A DNA stretch of 64,000 nt, from positions 37,939,800-38,003,799 of the forward strand of contig OX246745.1 of the NCBI GenBank assembly GCA_945910005.1, written 5' to 3'. The notes under the pieces are model-generated. The model was not told where the DNA came from. It made no database searches and saw nothing but the letters and a program-made list of their open reading frames with translations. Positions 1 to 11,209 of the stretch are shown here, piece after piece. A program made the position numbers and the translations under genes. The DNA comes from Isoperla grammatica (lineage: Eukaryota; Arthropoda; Insecta; Plecoptera; Perlodidae). Position 1 is the stretch's first letter; every line of letters starts with the position of its first letter.

Positions 1-234
1 ATATGTGTGTAATAGTTACACGAAATATTATTTAAATCCGTTAATAAGTTGTAATTTAATAAATTAAAATCTGAATGGTGATTTTGCGATGGATTCCCGC
101 GTATTTTTCATGACACCGTACTCGACCAAATATGCGCTAATTCATAAAGTATGACGTTATCTGTGTATACAATGTAGCGAGATGTAGAAGAAGGTTAGAT
201 AATAAATATACATATTGATGTTGTGACGTAGCGA
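1..234. other. AT-rich stretch, no gene seen
   Basis: No coding signal, repeat or RNA gene could be recognised in this AT-rich left edge. Confidence 0.5.
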
Positions 235-360
235 GAACCACCCGTCTTCTCAGTCCCACGACGGTAGCTCGGACTCGAACCCACGGACTGCTGCCGACGT
301 ACCCGTAGTGTACCGGGGCGTAACTCCGGGCCGGTTCTCACCTACACCACTGAGATCTTT
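235..360 (-). repeat. tRNA-like sequence, possible SINE head
   Basis: Read on the minus strand there is an A-box-like TGGTGTAGGTGAG and a B-box-like GGGTTCGAGTCC. They are about 60 bases apart, wider than in a normal tRNA, and no acceptor stem closes. It is better read as a tRNA-derived SINE head or tRNA relic than as a working tRNA. Confidence 0.3.
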
Positions 361-531
361 AATAGGTCGTACCAGAGTTCAGACAGGGGTAATTTGAAAT
401 GATAAGATACTGGTTTCAAACACAAGAGGATACGTATTTATTGATTAAGTGCATTTATCCTTACTTGGCTGAGACGTGGCGAATCTGTCTATGGTCTGTG
501 TTAGGAAACAATCGATCTATCTACCTCTTTC

Positions 532-3500
532 CCCTCGGTGTGTCGGTACGGTGCGGTAAACTGGTCCCACGTCCTGGCTCCTCGGTGTGTCGGTACGGTG
601 CGGTAAACTGGTCCCACGTCCTGGCTCCTCGGTGTGTCGGTACGGTGCGGTAAACTGGTCCCACGTCCTGGCTCCTCGGTGTGTCGGTACGGTGCGGTAA
701 ACTGGTCCCACGTCCTGGCTCCTCGGTGTGTCGGTACGGTGCGGTAAACTGGTCCCACGTCCTGGCTCCTCGGTGTGTCGGTACGGTGCGGTAAACTGGT
801 CCCACGTCCTGGCTCCTCGGTGTGTCGGTACGGTGCGGTAAACTGGTCCCACGTCCTGGCCCCTCGGTGTGTCGGTACGGTGCGGTAAACTGGTCCCACT
901 TCCCCTCGGTGTGTCGGTACGGTGCGGTAAACTGGTCCCACGTCCTGGCTCCTCGGTGTGTCGGTACGGTGCGGTAAACTGGTCCCACTCCTGGCCCCTC
1001 GGTGTGTCGGTACGGTGCGGTAAACTGGTCCCACTTCCCCTCGGTGTGTCGGTACGGTGCGGTAAACTGGTCCCACGTCCTGGCCCCTCGGTGTGTCGGT
1101 ACGGTGCGGTAAACTGGTCCCACTTCCCCTCGGTGTGTCGGTACGGTGCGGTAAACTGGTCCCACGTCCTGGCTCCTCGGTGTGTCGGTACGGTGCGGTA
1201 AACTGGTCCCACGTCCTGGCCCCTTGGTGTGTCGGTACGGTGCGGTAAACTGGTCCCACGTCCTGGCTCCTCGGTGTGTCGGTACGGTGCGGTAAACTGG
1301 TCCCACGTCCTGGCTCCTCGGTGTGTCGGTACGGTGCGGTAAACTGGTCCCACTTCCCCTCGGTGTGTCGGTACGGTGCGGTAAACTGGTCCCACGTCCT
1401 GGCCCCTCGGTGTGTCGGTACGGTGCGGTAAACTGGTCCCACGTCCTGGCTCCTCGGTGTGTCGGTACGGTGCGGTAAACTGGTCCCACGTCCTGGCTCC
1501 TCGGTGTGTCGGTACGGTGCGGTAAACTGGTCCCACGTCCTGGCCCCTCGGTGTGTCGGTACGGTGCGGTAAACTGGTCCCACGTCCTGGCTCCTCGGTG
1601 TGTCGGTACGGTGCGGTAAACTGGTCCCACGTCCTGGCTCCTCGGTGTGTCGGTACGGTGCGGTAAACTGGTCCCACGTCCTGGCTCCTCGGTGTGTCGG
1701 TACGGTGCGGTAAACTGGTCCCACGTCCTGGCTCCTCGGTGTGTCGGTACGGTGCGGTAAACTGGTCCCACGTCCTGGCTCCTCGGTGTGTCGGTACGGT
1801 GCGGTAAACTGGTCCCACGTCCTGGCTCCTCGGTGTGTCGGTACGGTGCGGTAAACTGGTCCCACGTCCTGGCCCCTCGGTGTGTCGGTACGGTGCGGTA
1901 AACTGGTCCCACTTCCCCTCGGTGTGTCGGTACGGTGCGGTAAACTGGTCCCACGTCCTGGCTCCTCGGTGTGTCGGTACGGTGCGGTAAACTGGTCCCA
2001 CTCCTGGCCCCTCGGTGTGTCGGTACGGTGCGGTAAACTGGTCCCACTTCCCCTCGGTGTGTCGGTACGGTGCGGTAAACTGGTCCCACGTCCTGGCCCC
2101 TCGGTGTGTCGGTACGGTGCGGTAAACTGGTCCCACTTCCCCTCGGTGTGTCGGTACGGTGCGGTAAACTGGTCCCACGTCCTGGCTCCTCGGTGTGTCG
2201 GTACGGTGCGGTAAACTGGTCCCACGTCCTGGCCCCTCGGTGTGTCGGTACGGTGCGGTAAACTGGTCCCACGTCCTGGCTCCTCGGTGTGTCGGTACGG
2301 TGCGGTAAACTGGTCCCACGTCCTGGCTCCTCGGTGTGTCGGTACGGTGCGGTAAACTGGTCCCACTTCCCCTCGGTGTGTCGGTACGGTGCGGTAAACT
2401 GGTCCCACGTCCTGGCCCCTCGGTGTGTCGGTACGGTGCGGTAAACTGGTCCCACGTCCTGGCTCCTCGGTGTGTCGGTACGGTGCGGTAAACTGGTCCC
2501 ACGTCCTGGCTCCTCGGTGTGTCGGTACGGTGCGGTAAACTGGTCCCACGTCCTGGCCCCTCGGTGTGTCGGTACGGTGCGGTAAACTGGTCCCACTTCC
2601 CCTCGGTGTGTCGGTTCGGTGCGGTAAACTGGTCCCACGTCCTGGCTCCTCGGTGTGTCGGTACGGTGCGGTAAACTGGTCCCACGTCCTGGCCCCTCGG
2701 TGTGTCGGTACGGTGCGGTAAACTGGTCCCACGTCCTGGCCCCTCGGTGTGTCGGTACGGTGCGGTAAACTGGTCCCACTTCCCCTCGGTGTGTCGGTAC
2801 GGTGCGGTAAACTGGTCCCACGTCCTGGCTCCTCGGTGTGTCGGTACGGTGCGGTAAACTGGTCCCACGTCCTGGCCCCTCGGTGTGTCGGTACGGTGCG
2901 GTAAACTGGTCCCACGTCCTGGCTCCTCGGTGTGTCGGTACGGTGCGGTAAACTGGTCCCACGTCCTGGCTCCTCGGTGTGTCGGTACGGTGCGGTAAAC
3001 TGGTCCCACGTCCTGGCTCCTCGGTGTGTCGGTACGGTGCGGTAAACTGGTCCCACGTCCTGGCTCCTCGGTGTGTCGGTACGGTGCGGTAAACTGGTCC
3101 CACGTCCTGGCTCCTCGGTGTGTCGGTACGGTGCGGTAAACTGGTCCCACGTCCTGGCCCCTCGGTGTGTCGGTACGGTGCGGTAAACTGGTCCCACGTC
3201 CTGGCTCCTCGGTGTGTCGGTACGGTGCGGTAAACTGGTCCCACGTCCTGGCTCCTCGGTGTGTCGGTACGGTGCGGTAAACTGGTCCCACGTCCTGGCC
3301 CCTCGGTGTGTCGGTACTGTGCGGTAAACTGGTCCCACTTCCCCTCGGTGTGTCGGTTCGGTGCGGTAAACTGGTCCCACGTCCTGGCTCCTCGGTGTGT
3401 CGGTACGGTGCGGTAAACTGGTCCCACGTCCTGGCCCCTCGGTGTGTCGGTACGGTGCGGTAAACTGGTCCCACGTCCTGGCTCCTCGGTGTGTCGGTAC

Positions 3501-4885
3501 GGTGCGGTAAACTGGTCCCACGTCCTGGCCCCTCGGTGTGTCGGTACGGTGCGGTAAACTGGTCCCACGTCCTGGCTCCTCGGTGTGTCGGTACGGTGCG
3601 GTAAACTGGTCCCACGTCCTGGCTCCTCGGTGTGTCGGTACGGTGCGGTAAACTGGTCCCACTTCCCCTCGGTGTGTCGGTACGGTGCGGTAAACTGGTC
3701 CCACTTCCCCTCGGTGTGTCGGTACGGTGCGGTAAACTGGTCCCACGTCCTGGCTCCTCGGTGTGTCGGTACGGTGCGGTAAACTGGTCCCACGTCCTGG
3801 CTCCTCGGTGTGTCGGTACGGTGCGGTAAACTGGTCCCACGTCCTGGCCCCTCGGTGTGTCGGTACGGTGCGGTAGACTGGTCCCACTTCCCCTCGGTGT
3901 GTCGGTACGGTGCGGTAAACTGGTCCCACGTCCTGGCTCCTCGGTGTGTCGGTACGGTGCGGTAAACTGGTCCCACGTCCTGGCTCCTCGGTGTGTCGGT
4001 ACGGTGCGGTAAACTGGTCCCACGTCCTGGCTCCTCGGTGTGTCGGTACGGTGCGGTAAACTGGTCCCACGTCCTGGCTCCTCGGTGTGTCGGTACGGTG
4101 CGGTAAACTGGTCCCACGTCCTGGCTCCTCGGTGTGTCGGTACGGTGCGGTAAACTGGTCCCACGTCCTGGCTCCTCGGTGTGTCGGTACGGTGCGGTAA
4201 ACTGGTCCCACGTCCTGGCTCCTCGGTGTGTCGGTACGGTGCGGTAAACTGGTCCCACGTCCTGGCTCCTCGGTGTGTCGGTACGGTGCGGTAAACTGGT
4301 CCCACGTCCTGGCTCCTCGGTGTGTCGGTACGGTGCGGTAAACTGGTCCCACGTCCTGGCTCCTCGGTGTGTCGGTACGGTGCGGTAAACTGGTCCCACG
4401 TCCTGGCTCCTCGGTGTGTCGGTACGGTGCGGTAAACTGGTCCCACGTCCTGGCTCCTCGGTGTGTCGGTACGGTGCGGTAAACTGGTCCCACGTCCTGG
4501 CTCCTCGGTGTGTCGGTACGGTGCGGTAAACTGGTCCCACGTCCTGGCTCCTCGGTGTGTCGGTACGGTGCGGTAAACTGGTCCCACGTCCTGGCTCCTC
4601 GGTGTGTCGGTACAGTGCGGTAAACTGGTCCCACGTCCTGGCTCCTCGGTGTGTCGGTACGGTGCGGTAAACTGGTCCCACGTCCTGGCTCCTCGGTGTG
4701 TCGGTACGGTGCGGTAAACTGGTCCCACGTCCTGGCTCCTCGGTGTGTCGGTACGGTGCGGTAAACTGGTCCCACGTCCTGGCTCCTCGGTGTGTCGGTA
4801 CGGTGCGGTAAACTGGTCCCACGTCCTGGCCCCTCGGTGTGTCGGTACGGTGCGGTAAACTGGTCCCACGTCCTGGCTCCTCGGT
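532..4885. repeat. 47-bp minisatellite array, about 94 units
   Basis: Head-to-tail units share a nearly invariant 38-base core (CCTCGGTGTGTCGG...CTGGTCCCAC) followed by a variable linker. The linker is GTCCTGGCT or GTCCTGGCC (47-bp unit), TCCTGGCC (46 bp) or TTCC (42 bp). The linker order is itself repeated: the block at 869-1201 recurs at 1882-2214, an offset of 1013 bp. The rare variant CGGTTCGG occurs near 2613 and 3357. Because 47 is not a multiple of 3 and the unit lacks minus-strand stops, all three minus frames stay open for more than 1,400 codons. That is a by-product of the repeat, not a gene. Confidence 0.97.
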
Positions 4886-6894
4886 AGTCGGCTCGGTGAT
4901 TCGGTCCCCGGTACAGCCTGGCACACTACTCTTCGTGTGCTCCTGGGTCCTCTCCTGGATTCCTCCTTCTTTCCTCACCGAACTACCTTGGCACAGGTCT
5001 CTCACTAGTTCACGACAGTCGTTGATAGCCCCGATTTACACCCGTGTCCCCCCTTAAGTAACCTTCCCTACGTCATACTCCCGTCACCCCTATCTTAGCC
5101 CTACTCCCATCACGAACGTCATAAATAACCAATCAAACCACTCAATACACCCCCTCCCGTCAGAGAGACCAGAGAGTGGTAACTGAGCAGTCAGCGAAGT
5201 TACAGCAATAGTTGCCCTCAATAACTACTCTAATTATTATTAAATGTTCACACAAGTAACCATAACAAGACATAAGTACAAACAAGCTGGGCTGTTGAAA
5301 AAGCCGAGCACAGCACAAACCTCAATTGTGAAAGAAACAATAAATGACAAATAGTGACACAATCCAAATATCCATAAATCACCAAGAAGGAGACCAACAC
5401 CCGTAAAAGTTATAAAATACCAACTTTTTCTATATTCCATAAGGTGGAAGTCCCCGCTCTCGAGCTCGCGCGTCCTCTCCGTGACGCCCCAAACCCTCGG
5501 CACGCCCACGCACACGACTATTTTCCCCAATCTGTCGCTACAGTTTTCACCGCCTGGCTTTTGGCTACACTCGGGTATTTTTTTCGACCCTGTGCGTCAA
5601 CCCCTTTTTCACCCCCGACGTGTTTAATGTCGCAAAGTGTGCGTATTTGGCTATGTCCAAGTGCGGTAAAAATTGTAAAAAATAGTAAATGTTTTTTGAC
5701 AATTTTGTCGATGCTTTGGATCGAAAGTCAATTGAATGGAGCATCTTTTTGTAATGAAAGATTTTCGTAAAAAGTGTCCCGTTCAAAAGTTACGGGCACC
5801 CAAACACGAACAATGTTCGACGTCTCGATTTGACGGATTTGGTACCATTTAAATGTGTCACATTCAAACGGCTCTGCCCGTCGAACCAAACGAGATATAA
5901 CATTCTGGTTTGCTTTGTTACCGGCGCTTACCCTTTGGGTAATTGGGTTTTGAAATATTTTCGAATCGTCCCGGAACTTTCGCCAATCAAATTGTGAACA
6001 TTTGGTACCGTCGGCCGATAAAATCGTTGTGTACCAATTATGTTCCGTATTTTTTGTTCCCGAATAGAATTGACTTTTTCATCTTAAAGGACTTTGAGAA
6101 ACGACCAGGATCAGGGGTCACTTTTTTGAATTTCGTCCCTGTTCCTTAGTTATTGGCACTTTTCCATTTTTACGACACGGCTTCGGTCGTGATTTTTTTG
6201 CGTCAAGTTGGTACTTTCAAAATGGGTTTTTTTTCTTTAGGCCGATGCTCAAAGCTTGCCCGTACAGGGGAATGAAAAAACATTTTCAAAAAATCACCCC
6301 CTTACCGAATGACAGACGTTCGCGCAAAGCACTTTTCACGGCGATCTAAAAACCCGCATACAAAATGTTTGTTTTTGTATATTTAAAGTGTGTTTAACAT
6401 GTCATCTTATACATTGTTGTGATTAGTATTAATAAATAGACATTTGTCTATTTATAAACGTTACTTTCAAAAATTAGACTTTACGGGCGTCTGAGTTACG
6501 GTGCTTTAACGGATTTCATCCGCCCGTGTTTTTGCAAGAATTTGTCTATGGGGGGTTTTCAATGTCGTAAAAAACCATGTTAGAATTTTTTGTAATTTTT
6601 GATTTTCCGTTTCGTGGGTATCCGAAGGTGTGGTTGACATATTTAAGGTACCCGGACGTACCTGTAACGTACCGGTTTTGTTATTTTTTAGCGTCATTGG
6701 TTAGATGTGTAATTTTGATTACTTAAATACCAGCTTTGAACGGCCCTGGTATGTCCCGTTATGAAATCGAACAGCCCATTTTGGTATCATCGCAAAGTGC
6801 GTTTCAATACCTTTTTAAACATGTGCGTATCATTGACCACACACTTACCGGGACGTACCGGCAAGCTTTTGAACGTGCGGAAATGTACGATGTA
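4886..6894. other. Unassigned DNA, no gene recognised
   Basis: Only short chance ORFs (under 110 codons) with no recognisable domain are present. There is a C-rich patch near 5,040-5,165 and a long T-rich stretch after 5,580. No TIRs, tRNA boxes or tandem structure were found. Confidence 0.4.
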
Positions 6895-7420
6895 GAACTC
6901 GAACATTTTTCTAACACTTAGAAAATTTTCAACATGAAAATAATTTTTTACCAAAATTTTAATTTTTTCATTTTTTCAAGTTTTTTCAAGTTTTAAAAAA
7001 ATTGGGGTACTTGAAAATTTTTCAAACACTTAGAAATTTTGAAACATGAAATTTTTTTTTCTTTTTTTAGAATCACACAATTTTCAAGTTTCTTCTTTAC
7101 ATAAGTATCTACGACCAATTATCGTGACATGTACATAGAAAAACTCGAAAATTTTTCCATCACTTAAAAATTTCAACATGAAAATAATTTTTTACCAAAA
7201 TTTTAATTTTTTCATTTTTTCAACTTTTTTCAAGTTTTCCAAAAAGTGGGGTACTTGAAAATTTTTTAAACACTTAGAAATTTTTCAACATGAATTTTTT
7301 TTTTCATTTTTCAGAATCACACAACTTTCAAGTTTCTTTCTTTACATAAGTATCTACGACACTTTGACGTGAAATGTACATAGAAAAGCTCGAAAATTTT
7401 TCCATCACTTTAAAAGTTTT
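6895..7420. repeat. AT-rich tandem repeat, about 245 bp, 2-3 copies
   Basis: Blocks around CACTTAGAAAATTTTCAACA recur at about 6,917, 7,165 and 7,407. Each is followed by ACCAAAATTTTAATTTTTTC and later by a shared TTTACATAAGTATCTACGAC segment. The third copy breaks into poly-T and poly-A runs. Confidence 0.75.
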
Positions 7421-8524
7421 CGACATTTTTTTTCGACTTTTTTTTTCACATTTTTTTTTTTCTTTTTTCCAACTGAAAAGTTTTCCAAAAAGTGACACCA
7501 AAAAAAAAAAAAAAAAAAAAAGTGACAATTTCCAAAAAAGTTGAGTTTTCCAAGAAGTGACCTGCCCAAACGTGACAGCCAGCAGCGGCTCAAGGCAGCG
7601 GAGCGGTCTTGTACATGACAATATTGTTATATCATACAACAACCGCATTCAAACCATAAAAGCATTGTCAATTTACGACAAAACTCGTATAGTTAACTTT
7701 TGAATGTTTTGGCCCACGTGCCGTTCATAAGAGGCGACCAAATGAGGTCCTAAGGTCCACCCCCCCCCCCATCATCAAATTTTGAAAGCATGTAATCATT
7801 GCACCATGCAAAAATGCACCATTTTTCACCCCTATTTTTAATTATTGCACTCCGACCCCTAACCAGTTATAACTTATAAGTTATAAGTTATAAAACAATG
7901 TGTGCGGGGCTAAATTAATGGTAGCCCCCCCCCCCCCCCATTCTTCAAATTCAAAATTTTAAAGCATGTACAATATCTTTTATTACCAGGTTGTAATTTC
8001 ATGTACCGTCATAACGAGGCAACCCTTTCAGAGCATTTACCAGGTAAAGCAGATACATTTTGACGCGGCATATGGGCAGTACTCAACAACCCCTTTCTGC
8101 CACCTCTCGAAACAAGCACAGTCTAATTATCTACGGGGGTGCAACTCTTTAAATAGAGGTGCAAAATGACCAACTTTCATGCCATAATTACATTTATTCA
8201 GATTTCAAATTTAAAGAATAAGAAGTGAGCTCCCCGTACCCCCATTGGTTTTGCTTCTAACTCGTTGAAAATTATAAGTGAGGATGTTTGCTTTTTGGGT
8301 GTAATAATTACATGGTTTAAAATTTTGAATTTGAAACAAAGGAGGATTACCGTTAACTTAGCCCGCCACACATTGTTTTGCTTTTAGCTCGTAAGGGATT
8401 TGGGTGCAATAACTAAAAAGAGGGATAAAAAATTGTGTTTTCAAAACGGGCTGGGGGGGGGGGGGGGGGGGGGCATGGACTCTCTCTCATATTTGGGGTT
8501 TCTTGTCCCTGTTAGTTCAATGGA
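7421..8524. other. Homopolymer-rich stretch, no gene
   Basis: It contains A20-type (7,500), C10-17 (7,761 and 7,927) and G18-type (8,453) runs and a short self-complementary block of TTATAACTTATAAG type at about 7,866-7,892. CATAAGAGGCGACCAAA near 7,727 resembles the core of the SINE family seen elsewhere. No coding region is evident. Confidence 0.45.
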
Positions 8525-8695
8525 AATGATAATATTTTGGGTTTAACGTCTCATATTTTTTCAACGATGCTAATCGGGACGATGAGTGGGTGATAAACCC
8601 GTCACATGTGATCCATGCCCGAGCCAGGATTCGAACCTGGACCGCAGTGACCGCAGATTACTAGACCAATGACTAATCGACCCCAGCAGTACTTA
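8525..8695 (-). mobile_element. SINE with tRNA-derived head (tail family 1)
   Basis: On the minus strand it starts with a tRNA-like head. The A-box-like segment is TGGTCTAGTAATCTG and the B box is GGTTCGAATCC. The body then reads CACCCACTCATCGTCCCGATT and the tail GAGACGTTAAACCC runs into ATTATCATTT. Body and tail match the many plus-strand copies elsewhere, which end CGTCTCGATTAGCC...GACGTTAAGCCC with ATCA repeats. This copy ties that family to a Pol III tRNA promoter head. Confidence 0.75.
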
Positions 8696-8986
8696 TGGCT
8701 CAATTACACCCTGGAAATAAAAGCTTAATACTATTTCTTTGAATTATCGTATACACAGTTGCGTAACGCAAATTGCCTGGCCCCCCCGCAAGAATTGTTG
8801 TATATGGGGTTAATCAATAGCCAAACTAATTAAATAATGAATTAATTTTGTATTTGAACCCTTATACCACAACTTTACACGCTATTGCCTTCAGGCACGC
8901 TGCAGTGCTGCTTCTCATTTATTTTAAAATCTGAAAATGACTTTACGGTATGTTGCTAATGTGACCAGAACAGTAAGAGAAAGGGC

Positions 8987-9390
8987 CAGTGGCGTATCGA
9001 GGCATTCACAGTGGCGGAGGGGGGTGTTGAACATCCTGAGCATGTGGGGGGGGTCTGGGACGAAGGTCCCAGCCGGCGGAGGTCAATTCGCCGAAGGCGA
9101 ATTTTTTTCCATATATATGACGTTTTACACGCCTGTAAACACGTTTCAGAATCGGATGATACAAGATGTAATCCCCCGTCCGGGCCTGTGGTAGTATTTG
9201 GCCTAGGGAATAAGAAGGTTGAGTATATTCATTATTCAATATTGTTTTATTATAGGCAGTGCCGATCGTAAGACGAGTAAAAAGAGGAACCCCCTGACCC
9301 CTTCCACCCATAAGCATTTTAAAATATATTCTTTCAAAAGTGTCCCATTCCTTAAACGAATCCCCCGTAGGGCTACAATTGATTGGAGAG
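8987..9390 (+). mobile_element. hAT-like nonautonomous element, left part
   Basis: It begins CAGTGGCGTATCGAGG, like the complete element at 52,996. From 9,050 to about 9,280 it matches 28,893-29,125, and about 9,310-9,380 matches the start of the block at 29,515. No matching right end or 8-bp duplication was found, so the right side is lost or rearranged. Confidence 0.55.
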
Positions 9391-9965
9391 ATATTGTTAT
9401 GACCGGCACCCATGGGCGCGAACATTACGCGCTGCAAAGCTTGACGCTGAGCGCTATTATCATCGGCAGCTCCCATGCATCGGCTTCATCGCCGCGACGC
9501 GAAATGGATTTGTTGTCATTTGCAACATTTCAAAATGGTACACATCAAAGGTGGCGTATAATATCTAGCCATAGTAATCCTGCATAGTTCTGGGCTAATA
9601 GGCTACAATTAAATACGTTACAAATTAAAAATCGAAGGTGTAGGCCTAAGGTAGGACCATTGCCAGGGCTAAGCCTATCTAACCAAAGGAGTTACGTTAA
9701 GTAATTATCTGCATGTGTCTTATAGACCTACCATATATCTGAGATTTTATAGTCTGGTTGTTTGTTGGTGTTGAGCTTTGGAACACAAAATCAAAACATC
9801 CCCCACAGAACCTCCGATATTCGCCGATAGCAGTTTCCTTGTTCTGCTTGGTTAGGAAACACGCGGGACCCCAAACCTTGAAACCGTGAGCTCGTCCGAG
9901 TTTTGTTTTCAGTGCATTTCGTAAGTTGAAGACTTAAAATCTTGCATTTGGTTGTCTTCGAGTAC
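9391..9965. other. Unassigned DNA
   Basis: No gene or repeat is recognisable. The overlapping open frames show no domain and reflect the composition of the neighbouring element. Confidence 0.35.
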
Positions 9966-10098
9966 CAAAACGGAGCATTTCTCCGTTTACAAAACGAACT
10001 CGCTACCCATGAATGAAAAAGTCGTGGTTTCATCCAAAACGGACGATATAGGAAGCTTTTAATATCGCCCTTGTTACCTAGGTATATTTCGGTTAAAA
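9966..10098 (+). repeat. Hairpin-headed dispersed repeat, copy 1
   Basis: This matches 11,069-11,209 in the same orientation, including ACTCGCTACCCATGAATG and GTTACCTAGGTATATTT. Both copies start with a perfect inverted repeat, AAACGGAG-CATTT-CTCCGTTT. The copies differ mainly by a short insertion after CGGACGATATA. Confidence 0.85.
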
Positions 10099-10286
10099 GA
10101 GATAAATTAAATTATATTGTGGATGAGTGAAGTAGGCCTACAATAAAAAATAAAAAGCACTTTTTCATTTTTTTTTCGTAAGCCTGGGCCTAAAAATTGA
10201 CAAATTAGTACAATATTAATCGCGATAATTCTCAGCCAAAGTAGGCCTTTATCCAATAGTAATACAGTATCAGTGTATAGCTCAGA

Positions 10287-10290
<4 letters not shown>

Positions 10291-10325
<35 letters not shown>
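10291..10325. repeat. (AT)n microsatellite
   Basis: An uninterrupted dinucleotide AT tract. Confidence 0.95.
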
Positions 10326-10326
<1 letters not shown>

Positions 10327-11068
10327 TAGTACTAGACTAGGCGTATAGTAAATTACTCGAACATAAGAGATAAAGTAAAGCAAAATGGCAAAGATAGTCA
10401 CGGAGAGCGTATATCCAAACGATCTGATGTATAGCCTACAAATACAAGTCTAGGCTAGGTCCTAGGTCAGACGAGTTAAATACCTATCCCTTTCTCCCTC
10501 TTTTAAATAAATTAAATTGAATTAAACAGTGGTTTGGATAAGACAATGTGGTTTTGTATGAGGATGTCCCAAGTTCATTTTCCTTAAAGTGCGATATATT
10601 TTATACCTGTGTCGAATCCGAATATAACAGTCTTGGGACTGGCAGTTCCCACAACTATTTGGGCTAAAAAATAATTTCACAAATTGGAAATCCGAATCCA
10701 ATCAATTTATTTGTCATTCTCTTTTTTAAACCATATAAACTCTTGCCTTTGAAATGTAAGCTAACACTGGACATTGTTTAACAATGGGCACAGCATTAAT
10801 GAACAACACAGAAGACCGTTGATTATGTTACTGAAAGTGAGGCATATTCATGAACAATAGGCCCCGATTGTTGGTTGTTTAGGCTCATAATGGATAGCTT
10901 GAATGATTCCAAAAATGAATGTATTTCACTCAAGCACTGGTTGAATTGTGGTTTGAAAAGTGATTCGGTCAGCATAATTCGTGTGCTGGCAATGCTTTCT
11001 CTAATTCGTTTCAAGGCTGTCTCTCAGATTATGCTGCAAGAATCAATTATTATTGGCTTGGATTTATT
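10326..11068. other. Unassigned AT-rich DNA
   Basis: No gene, TIR or tandem repeat was recognised. GGCCTA words are frequent, as in the other unique DNA of this window. Confidence 0.4.
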
Positions 11069-11209
11069 CAAAACGGAGCATTTCTCCGTTTTCAAAACGA
11101 ACTCGCTACCCATGAATGAAAAAGTCGTGGTTTCATCCAAAACGGACGATATAAACAATTGCGGTGGCTTAAATATCGCTCTTGTTACCTAGGTATATTT
11201 AGGTTAAAA
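11069..11209 (+). repeat. Hairpin-headed dispersed repeat, copy 2
   Basis: Second copy of the 9,966 repeat. Its inverted repeat is one pair longer (AAAACGGAG-CATTT-CTCCGTTTT), and the downstream block around ATGAATGAAAAAGTCG is identical in both. Confidence 0.85.

Noticed and set aside
501..5005. Three overlapping minus-strand ORFs of more than 1,400 codons
   Set aside because: They are the three frames of a 47-bp repeat that lacks minus-strand stops; no domain, signal or splice structure supports a gene.
7328..7648. 106-codon Phe/Lys-rich minus-strand ORF
   Set aside because: It translates poly-T/poly-A tracts and has no domain.
9006..9476. 156-codon minus-strand ORF
   Set aside because: It overlies the hAT-like repeat; its translation shows no domain and matches the repeat boundaries.
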